Shown here: one piece after another, positions 13,006-19,069 of the stretch
Numbering within the stretch: position 1 is the first letter of the stretch
How the letters are laid out: every line of letters begins with the position of its first letter
DNA from: Treponema sp. UBA3649
GTDB lineage: Bacteria; Spirochaetota; Spirochaetia; Treponematales; Treponemataceae
NCBI GenBank assembly: GCA_002373325.1
Contig: DFKI01000109.1
Location: 1 to 22,239, forward strand
Length of the DNA: 22,239 bases
Direction of reading: 5' to 3'
Notes under the pieces: generated by a model
The model's database searches: none
What the model saw: only the letters and a program-made list of their open reading frames with translations
Told to the model about the DNA's origin: nothing
Translations under genes and position numbers: made by a program

Positions 13006-15165
13006 TCACCTCATTGAATTCTGGCTGTTCCACATTTTAGCATAAAAGGAGTTTTTATTTAAGAGCTCCTCATGCTTTCCGCTTTCTACAATTTTGCCTT
13101 CATTTAGCACAAAAATCCTGTCGCAGTTTTTTATGGATGACAGGCGGTGCGCGACAATGATTGTAGTCGTATTGTCAGTCAGATGTTCGATTGTATTCAT
13201 AATTGAAGCCTCCGAGAGACTGTCCAGATTGGATGTCGCCTCATCAAGAATAAGAATTTTGGGATGACGGAGCAGGACTCGTGCAAGTGCTATCCTTTGT
13301 CTTTCACCCCCGGAAAGCGACGCTCCTTTTTCCCCAACTTTCGTTGAAAATCGGTCATCAAGTTTTTCTATAAATCCAAGTGCGTCGGCTGCGGCTGCCG
13401 CCTTAAATATTTCTTCAGGTGATGCGTCATAATTTCCCCATGCAATGTTTTCATAAATTGTTCCACTGAAAAGAAGTATCTCCTGTGGTACATATCCGAA
13501 TATCGCCCTGTAATCTTTTGTATTGCAATCAATGATGTTCTTTGAGTTAAGAATGATTTCTCCACGGTCTGGGAGATAGAATTTCAAGAGCAATTTCATC
13601 AGCGTTGTCTTGCCTGAACCGGAGCTTCCTACAAACGCAACTTTCTCTCCTGCATTTATCTCAATGTTTATGTTCTCCAGCGTGTTGCCACGAGTTCCAT
13701 AGGAAAAACAAAGATTCTTTATGACTATCTTTTTGAAGGTTTCATTTTCATTCAGGGGAAAACTACCTTTCTGTTCTTCGTTCTCTTCCTTTAAATCAAA
13801 TATTTCACCAAGCCTTTTTCCAGAAACAGACAGTTCTTGAATTTGCGGTTGCAAAGTGATAAGCCGACTTAACGGACCAAGAAAATAGCCGAGCAATGTT
13901 ACGAATGAAATCAGCTCACCAAGAGACATATTCCCACGCATGATTAGAACACTACCGTACCAATAGACAGCAAGATTTCCAATCTGCGAAAGAAAAGTCT
14001 GCAATGTTGACTGGATGTTGGAAAACTTGGCAAGCTCAAAACTTTTTTGAACGGCATCAATGATTTTTATCTCTGCTTTATCGTAAGAATCATCTTCTGT
14101 TGAGAGCGCCTTGATAGTTGAAATGCCGTTTATGCTCTCGACAAAATGCGAATACTTTTCAGCCTCTATTTGTGCCCTGCTATAAATGAGCCGTTTAAAA
14201 GTACTTGAGAACAAAATGACCATAATTCCAGAAATGATGACAGGTATCATTGCAATAAAAACTAGCCTTGGACTGAACATGAATAAAACAATCCCACCGA
14301 AAAGAAGCATAACGCAGTCAAGAATTACGCCCACTGTTATTCCGGACAAAGCGTTCTTGATGGAGCTGATGTCGGAAAGACGTGACAATATCTCACCATT
14401 TTTTCTTTTCATAAAAAAGTCTAAGGGCAGCTTTAATATATGACGGAAATAGTTTAGGAGCAGCGATGCTTCCATTTTGTTTCCCAAATACATGAGCAGG
14501 TGGTTCCTTGCATATCCGAGAATGTTTTGAAAGATGATAGCCACAAGATAGCCAAGAGATATTGCCACCAGTGCCGTCTTGAGAAATGAATATATAACAT
14601 CGTCTATCAAAAATCTGAAATAAAAGGCTCCGAGAATTCCAAGGACGGTAAGTAAAAAACTTGCGATAATTGTCTCCGCGACTATTGCCTTGCTCTCCGT
14701 TATGAGATAGAAAAATCTGGAGAAAAAAGCCTTGTCCTCCTTGTTGTTCTCAAAACCTCTGATTGGCTCGATTACAAAAAACACGCCCGACCACCACTCC
14801 TTGAATCGTTGTTTTCTTATCCACGAGATTTTATCGGCAGGATCGGCAACAAGAATTCTGCTCCGCTTTGCTCTGAGGACTACAACATAATGCTCAAGTC
14901 CATCCCTTTTTATCTGGCACACAATTGGGGAGTTGAAATCTGAATTAAATTTTTTTTCTCTTGAAAGCATTGCCTTGCATGACATATTGAGCATGGAGGC
15001 CGCCTTATGAATTCCCTTCGCCGTTGTGCCAAGCGAGTCCGTTCCGGCAAGACTCCTTATTCTTGTAACTGAGATGTTTTTTCCGTAATCGTGATTGAAA
15101 CGAAATCTTGACAAATAAAAAAACTTGCCGTAACATATAATCAAAAGGTCGGTTAGATTTAACAA
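13006..15165 (-). CDS. C39 peptidase-containing ABC transporter (PCAT); canonical catalytic Cys region missing
   Basis: Inner-membrane exporter that normally cuts double-glycine leaders and pumps the cargo out. Residues ~27-135 match a C39 peptidase: HDYGKNISVTRIRSLAGTD, GTTAKGIHKAA, His92 in EHYVVVL and Asp108 in VADPADK. The transmembrane domain covers ~155-430. The ATPase part has GSSGSGKTT, Q-loop YVPQ, LSGGERQR, ILILDEATSNLD and the AHRLSS His. The first ~26 residues do not resemble the family: the QxDxxDCGxAC segment with the nucleophile is absent. The start is TTG 15165, preceded by AGGT; ATG 15138 is in another frame, joined only if the T7 run is read as T6. A plus-strand promoter overlaps this segment, so the 5' end may have been replaced. 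Confidence 0.85.
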   Translation of the reverse strand: MLNLTDLLIICYGKFFYLSRFRFNHDYGKNISVTRIRSLAGTDSLGTTAKGIHKAASMLNMSCKAMLSREKKFNSDFNSPIVCQIKRDGLEHYVVVLRAKRSRILVADPADKISWIRKQRFKEWWSGVFFVIEPIRGFENNKEDKAFFSRFFYLITESKAIVAETIIASFLLTVLGILGAFYFRFLIDDVIYSFLKTALVAISLGYLVAIIFQNILGYARNHLLMYLGNKMEASLLLNYFRHILKLPLDFFMKRKNGEILSRLSDISSIKNALSGITVGVILDCVMLLFGGIVLFMFSPRLVFIAMIPVIISGIMVILFSSTFKRLIYSRAQIEAEKYSHFVESINGISTIKALSTEDDSYDKAEIKIIDAVQKSFELAKFSNIQSTLQTFLSQIGNLAVYWYGSVLIMRGNMSLGELISFVTLLGYFLGPLSRLITLQPQIQELSVSGKRLGEIFDLKEENEEQKGSFPLNENETFKKIVIKNLCFSYGTRGNTLENINIEINAGEKVAFVGSSGSGKTTLMKLLLKFYLPDRGEIILNSKNIIDCNTKDYRAIFGYVPQEILLFSGTIYENIAWGNYDASPEEIFKAAAAADALGFIEKLDDRFSTKVGEKGASLSGGERQRIALARVLLRHPKILILDEATSNLDSLSEASIMNTIEHLTDNTTTIIVAHRLSSIKNCDRIFVLNEGKIVESGKHEELLNKNSFYAKMWNSQNSMR
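15108..15136 (+). promoter_or_regulatory. Promoter for the caspase-like effector gene
   Basis: A perfect TTGACA -35 box (15108-15113) is followed after 17 bases by TAACAT (15131-15136); a better-looking TATAAT at 15136-15141 is 22 bases away, which is too far. The promoter points to the effector gene at 15209 and lies inside the 5' end of the opposite-strand transporter frame, at the place where the C39 catalytic Cys should be encoded. Confidence 0.6.
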
Positions 15166-15208
15166 TTAAATATACCTATTCAATAAACACAAAAGGTGAG
15201 GTAAACCA

Positions 15209-15298
15209 ATGTTATTCAAAAGAAAACAAATCCCATTCCCAATCCCCGACGACGCGAGGGAACTCACCGAAGAGGAGATGATTTTGGTGAACGGAGGA
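15209..15298 (+). repeat. Conserved leader repeat of the effector family (reference copy)
   Basis: The 90 bases coding for the leader occur four times at nearly full length: here, and as reverse complements at 6733-6822, 9287-9376 and 11157-11246. A fifth, partial copy lies near 5849-5896. DNA identity is visibly high, and the upstream ribosome region (GTGAGGTAAACC) is the same before the copies at 15209 and 6822. Such dispersed, opposite-facing repeats are natural sites for recombination and fit the deletions and chimeras seen in the locus. Confidence 0.8.
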
Positions 15299-16621
15299 GG
15301 AAAAGAGCAAGGCGGCCAGCAAGAATCTCAAGGGGAAAGCAGTGAGACACAGACTGTAAAAAAGGGAGACACGCTTGGACAGATAGTCGCTGATTATAAC
15401 AAGGATCATGGAACTGACCTTACCGTCGCGGATGTTGCAAAGATGAGCGGAATAGAAAATCCGGATTTGATTTACCCGGGACAGAAAATCAGCTTCGGAA
15501 TGTCCAATTCCACAAGCAGTACACCAACTTCAAGCAACATATCTAATTCGAACTGCTCATCTGGTTTAAGCGGTACATCCACGCCAAGCAGTGCTTCAAG
15601 TTCATCTGCTTCAACAACAAATACTGAAACTGTCTGTACCACAAATACAATTAAGGACAAAAAGCACCATAGTGCCTACGACCAGCAGTTTATAAATGAG
15701 ATGATGGAAAAAGAACAGACGATTGCATTGGGCGGTAATGGAATAACCGTGGAAAAAATTGAAGAAAATATAATTAACAGTAACTGTAGTAGCATCGCAC
15801 CAAAGGAAAGAACTGTTACTGACCGTATAGCACAAGCAAAGAAGAATGAATTTTTAGCAAGTCTTTATGAAGGCGATAACGCAGGTTATGTGATTGACCA
15901 CAAAAATAAAATTATAAAAACAAACTGGAGTGACAAAAAGGCTTTAGCCCAGGCTAAATATATGCTCCAAAATTATGAAACTTTGAATGACGGCTATAGG
16001 CTTGTGGCTTATGATGGGAAGAAAGATAATTTCTTGACATTTAAAAGTTATGCTGATGTAAATACCTATCAAACTTTTGAAAAAATGGGCGTATACGAAA
16101 ATAATCCAAATGGATCTGACGTTTATTTTATCTATACTTATACTGAAACAGATAAATGGATGAAAGAATTTGAACGAAGTTCAATAATGGATGACATTAA
16201 ATATTTACAAAAAAATGGAATTTCTGTCAAAGTAATTGAATCTGGAACCAGAGAAGACATATTAAATGCATTTTCCGATGACAAAGCAAAAATAATCATA
16301 ACTAGTGGGCACGGATCTGATGATGGGTGCATATGTACTTCTGATTCTAGTAAAGTGTATTCATGGGATGTACAGAAACTGGAAGTTGGTGACTCTTTGA
16401 AAACTGTGATTTTTGAGAATTGCTATCAAGGTGATTTTGAAACCAGTTGGGAAGAAGCATTTAAAGGAACCGTTGATGTAGTGGGATGGAATGGGAAAAC
16501 CAATATTTATGAGACAAGATTCTTCAATGGTAACGGTTGGTTTGATAGACAAGACTTAACTCTTAATGATTATTTGAACTTAAGTTTGTTCGGTGAATCC
16601 TCATCAGACCGAAATTATTAA
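15209..16621 (+). CDS. Double-glycine-leader effector with LysM and caspase-like (clan CD) domain
   Basis: 470 residues. Residues 1-30 are the family leader (ELTEEEMILVNGG). Residues ~47-98 form a LysM domain (VKKGDTLGQIV...PDLIYPGQKISFG). Then come a Ser/Thr/Asn linker and the DQQFINEMMEK block shared with the 418-residue effector. The C-terminal ~190 residues look like a caspase/CHAT-type cysteine peptidase: strand plus dyad His in KIIITSGHGSDDG (His368), then strand plus Cys in KTVIFENCYQG (Cys405), and downstream AFKGTVDVVGWNG and FFNGNGW, which fit the usual 'A...G...GW...FF' part of the fold. Such enzymes cut after specific residues in target proteins. Ribosome site AGGTGAGG. It is divergent from the transporter gene, 43 bases away, and followed by a small lipoprotein gene. 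The clan call is by motif and order only. Confidence 0.8.
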   Translation: MLFKRKQIPFPIPDDARELTEEEMILVNGGGKEQGGQQESQGESSETQTVKKGDTLGQIVADYNKDHGTDLTVADVAKMSGIENPDLIYPGQKISFGMSNSTSSTPTSSNISNSNCSSGLSGTSTPSSASSSSASTTNTETVCTTNTIKDKKHHSAYDQQFINEMMEKEQTIALGGNGITVEKIEENIINSNCSSIAPKERTVTDRIAQAKKNEFLASLYEGDNAGYVIDHKNKIIKTNWSDKKALAQAKYMLQNYETLNDGYRLVAYDGKKDNFLTFKSYADVNTYQTFEKMGVYENNPNGSDVYFIYTYTETDKWMKEFERSSIMDDIKYLQKNGISVKVIESGTREDILNAFSDDKAKIIITSGHGSDDGCICTSDSSKVYSWDVQKLEVGDSLKTVIFENCYQGDFETSWEEAFKGTVDVVGWNGKTNIYETRFFNGNGWFDRQDLTLNDYLNLSLFGESSSDRNY

Positions 16622-16627
16622 GGGCAT

Positions 16628-16660
16628 TTAGAAAAACTCATTTTCAATGACTTTTTCTAA
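16628..16660 (+). terminator. Long hairpin between effector and lipoprotein gene (terminator or attenuator)
   Basis: An inverted repeat with a 9-bp outer stem (TTAGAAAAA/TTTTTCTAA), a C-C mismatch, a 5-bp inner stem (TCATT/AATGA) and a three-base loop. It starts seven bases after the effector stop. The T-rich right arm could act as an intrinsic terminator in either direction, although the stem is AT-rich. It may lower expression of the following lipoprotein gene, whose ribosome site begins just after it. Confidence 0.55.
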
Positions 16661-16676
16661 TATTGGAGAAATGACG

Positions 16677-17108
16677 ATGAAAAGAAAAGGACTATTATTT
16701 TTTTGTCTGTTAACAGTGTTTTTGTGTTCATGCAAAACTGATTACAGTAATTGTGATGTAAAAATAAATTTTACTCCTGCCGAGGGGTACACCAGTGAAA
16801 TTGAGTTCCTGGACGATATGAACCCAGTTTATGAGCGAGAGTTGATAGAAAGTCTAAAAAAGGCAAAAACTGTAACTAACTTGTTTGTTCCGAAATCCAG
16901 AACTGGTGAAGGACAGTATCAAATTTTATTATATGAGGATGGTGTTTGCATTGGGGATTATGAACCTACTGCAAAAGATTATATGATTGACAACAGAACA
17001 GGGCATTATTTAAAATGCAATAATGTTTTGAATGATGTTCGCGCGATTTTTTATCTGCAAATAATGAAAAATAACTGGGTATACCCGTATGACAATACCG
17101 AAAAATAA
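16677..17108 (+). CDS. Small lipoprotein after the caspase-like effector (candidate immunity or partner)
   Basis: 143 residues from ATG 16677 (ribosome site TTGGAGAA; ATG 16671 two codons earlier is possible). The signal peptide is KRKGLLFFCLLTVFL with lipobox LCSC, so a likely lipoprotein. The mature ~120 residues start DYSNCDVKINFTPAEG and contain a short alpha/beta arrangement (ELIESLKKAKTV, GQYQILLYEDGVCIGDYEP, HYLKCNNVLNDVRAIFYLQ). No known family is recognised. It follows the effector by 55 bases, the same kind of pairing as effector plus WG lipoprotein. An envelope-anchored inhibitor of the peptidase is the simplest guess; this is inference from position. Confidence 0.7.
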   Translation: MKRKGLLFFCLLTVFLCSCKTDYSNCDVKINFTPAEGYTSEIEFLDDMNPVYERELIESLKKAKTVTNLFVPKSRTGEGQYQILLYEDGVCIGDYEPTAKDYMIDNRTGHYLKCNNVLNDVRAIFYLQIMKNNWVYPYDNTEK

Positions 17109-17138
17109 GCCAGGTAAGCACATACCATTCCAAAATGA

Positions 17139-17160
17139 ATTGACTGAATGAATAGTCAAT
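17139..17160. other. Hairpin before the polytopic membrane protein gene
   Basis: ATTGACT and AGTCAAT form a perfect 7-bp stem with an eight-base loop. It ends exactly where the ribosome site GGAG (17161-17164) of the gene at 17171 begins, so it could affect its translation or be an operator. No T run follows. Confidence 0.35.
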
Positions 17161-17170
17161 GGAGTAAAAA

Positions 17171-18142
17171 ATGAAACGTTTTAAACTACTAAAGAGCACG
17201 ACAATTATTTTTCTCTATATTTTTATTTCAGCTTTTATTTCAAACAACATTCGATTTTTATATAATGATTGGAGACATAACTTATACGACACAGATTGTG
17301 ATGGTATTTTTATATCTGGAAACTGGAGAAATATTTTTGAGATGAGAACTATTGGGCTTCCTCCTGAATTCGGAGTGATTGTCCTTTCTCCAGTTTTGTT
17401 TCTCTTCATTTTTGTTATTCTTGCAATTGCACAGTATTTAAAAGGAAAGAATATAAAATTTTTTATAAGCCTCAAGTCTTTCTATGATAAAACACTTGGA
17501 GCATTTTTAGGCAAGGAAATCAAAGCGTCAAGAATTATCGTGCAGATTGCAATCAGTTTCGCAATAGAAATTCTGGCAGTAGCGATTTTCTATATTACCT
17601 ATTTTAAAAGAATCGCCCCAAACTGTGCGGATACGCTGATGCGGCCAGATACTTTCAGATTCCTGATTTTTTTCTCCACATTGTGTTACGCATTTTCCCT
17701 CCTATCAATTCTTATGGCAAAGCGGACATTTAAGTCAGAGGCTATATGCAGAGTTTTTTGGATTTATCAAATGGTTGATTTGTTGGAATTGGTTGTATCT
17801 GATTTCATCGGCATTTCAAAAGATTCGTTTTTATTCATGCTGATTCCAATCTCCGTCCTTATCCCACTGTGTACAATTTCTTTACGCAGCGTAAATCAAA
17901 ATCAGAAGTCAATCAGCTCCATTCATTTTTTCAAGTTTTTTGCCGGGCTTTACATTCTGATTAGATGCCTTTATTCTTTTCTTCCGTTCAACTATCCGTT
18001 TGAGCCTGTGCATTTGATTGAGTATAAACGTGTCCGAAACATAATTATCGCTCTGTATCTAATCATCACCGGGCTTTTGAAGTTCAGCATAGCTGAAAAA
18101 ATATATGGAATCATAAAGAAATATTGTCTTGAAAAGAGATGA
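17171..18142 (+). CDS. Polytopic membrane protein, unknown family
   Basis: 323 residues with seven or eight hydrophobic segments, for example IIFLYIFISAFIS, VIVLSPVLFLFIFVILAIA, IVQIAISFAIEILAVAIFYI, FLIFFSTLCYAFSLLSILMA, FLFMLIPISVLIPLCTISL, FFKFFAGLYILIRCLY and IIIALYLIITGLL. Loops are short and basic. No transporter or enzyme motif is visible. Base composition is AT-rich like the neighbouring effector and unlike the following SPOR gene, so it likely belongs to the accessory locus. It may be a second partner of the caspase-like effector or an unrelated membrane protein. Ribosome site GGAG and ATG 17171 are clear. Confidence 0.7.
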   Translation: MKRFKLLKSTTIIFLYIFISAFISNNIRFLYNDWRHNLYDTDCDGIFISGNWRNIFEMRTIGLPPEFGVIVLSPVLFLFIFVILAIAQYLKGKNIKFFISLKSFYDKTLGAFLGKEIKASRIIVQIAISFAIEILAVAIFYITYFKRIAPNCADTLMRPDTFRFLIFFSTLCYAFSLLSILMAKRTFKSEAICRVFWIYQMVDLLELVVSDFIGISKDSFLFMLIPISVLIPLCTISLRSVNQNQKSISSIHFFKFFAGLYILIRCLYSFLPFNYPFEPVHLIEYKRVRNIIIALYLIITGLLKFSIAEKIYGIIKKYCLEKR

Positions 18143-18158
18143 TATTCCATAGTTTTTG

Positions 18159-18187
18159 TTGACACGTCATTTTTTTTCCGATACCAT
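18159..18187 (+). promoter_or_regulatory. Strong promoter for the SPOR-domain protein
   Basis: A perfect TTGACA (18159-18164), a 17-base spacer rich in T and a TACCAT -10 box (18182-18187). The predicted transcript starts about 25 bases before ATG 18218, leaving room for the ribosome site CGAGG. It separates this gene from the accessory locus. Confidence 0.75.
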
Positions 18188-18217
18188 ATTTACAGGAAGA
18201 TTTTTTTCGAGGTGTTT

Positions 18218-18955
18218 ATGAAAGCAATTAGAAAATTGGTATTGTGTTTGACTTTTATTTTTGCTTCACTTTTTTCTTTCGCGGATGACTGGTGCATTTA
18301 TCTCGGTTCGTTCAAGAACAAGGCCAATGCCGAAAAAAGGATGAGCGTCCTTAAAGCGGAATCAATCAAGACCAGCATTAGCGAGTACAAGGATCCGAAG
18401 GGAAACGTGTTTTACCGCGTCGTGTGGGACGAGCATTTTGATTCTCTTGAAAGCGTGAGTCTGCACAAAACCATGTTGTCCTATCTGCCTGTCATAAAAA
18501 AAGAAAAAATCAGCGACATCTGGTTTGAGAAGATTGTCCCTGCCAAAAGCGACATGAAAGAATCTGTGCCGGAAAAAAATGTGCCTGCTGAATCTGTCCC
18601 AGAGACTGATGAGAATGTCGTGGATCCGGAGAATGTTGCCGAGGATGAGCCTGAGGATTTGGAGTCGGAGGATTCTGAGCCTGTGCTTCGTGAGCCCACC
18701 TTGATGAGCCTTATTGACAGCGAGACCGGACTTCCCCTTGAGAATGCGGTTCTTTCCATTGACGGCGGCAAGTGGGAAATTGAGATTGACGCTGAGGGAA
18801 AAATCCTGATGCCGGGTGACATTCCAGACGGTGAGTATCCGTACACTGTTACAAGCGAGGAAGACGGACGCACCATAATCGAAGGTCAGCTCGGACTGCG
18901 CGGCGGACTCGTTGTTTCGGACAAACGCAATAAGGTTGAGTCCATTGAGAGGTGA
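18218..18955 (+). CDS. Exported SPOR-domain protein
   Basis: 245 residues from ATG 18218 (ribosome site CGAGG; an in-frame GTG at 18212 overlaps that site). Signal peptide KAIRKLVLCLTFIFASLFSFADD, so exported. Residues ~24-105 are a SPOR domain (WCIYLGSFKNKANAEKRM, FYRVVWDEHFDSLE), which binds denuded peptidoglycan glycan strands at division sites in known cases. A Pro/Glu/Asp/Val-rich linker spans ~110-160. The C-terminal ~80 residues look like a carboxypeptidase-regulatory or CNA-B-like beta domain (SETGLPLENAVLSIDGG, GDIPDGEYPYTV). It has its own promoter and no close partner, suggesting a cell-wall or division-linked envelope protein. Confidence 0.8.
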   Translation: MKAIRKLVLCLTFIFASLFSFADDWCIYLGSFKNKANAEKRMSVLKAESIKTSISEYKDPKGNVFYRVVWDEHFDSLESVSLHKTMLSYLPVIKKEKISDIWFEKIVPAKSDMKESVPEKNVPAESVPETDENVVDPENVAEDEPEDLESEDSEPVLREPTLMSLIDSETGLPLENAVLSIDGGKWEIEIDAEGKILMPGDIPDGEYPYTVTSEEDGRTIIEGQLGLRGGLVVSDKRNKVESIER

Positions 18956-18996
18956 TTTTTACCGCAAAAAATTATTAAGTAAATGCAAAAAATGAC

Positions 18997-19025
18997 TTGT
19001 TTTTTTATTTGCGATACTGTATAAG
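18997..19025 (+). promoter_or_regulatory. Promoter for the heterodimeric ABC exporter operon
   Basis: TTGTTT (18997-19002), a 17-base spacer and TATAAG (19020-19025). Transcription would begin near 19031, well before the ribosome site AGGAGAAG and ATG 19070. This also argues against the GTG at 19025 as the start codon, since it overlaps the -10 box. Confidence 0.6.
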
Positions 19026-19069
19026 TGGAAGGACTTAGCGATTTATTCATTTCGAACAGAGGAGAAGAA

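Noticed and set aside
15108..15141. TTGACA with TATAAT as a promoter pair
   Set aside because: The spacer is 22 bases, too long; TAACAT at 17 bases is the likelier -10 box.
13006..15165. Transporter as a multidrug exporter unrelated to the effectors
   Set aside because: The preserved C39 His/Asp region and the surrounding double-glycine leaders point to a PCAT despite the missing Cys segment.
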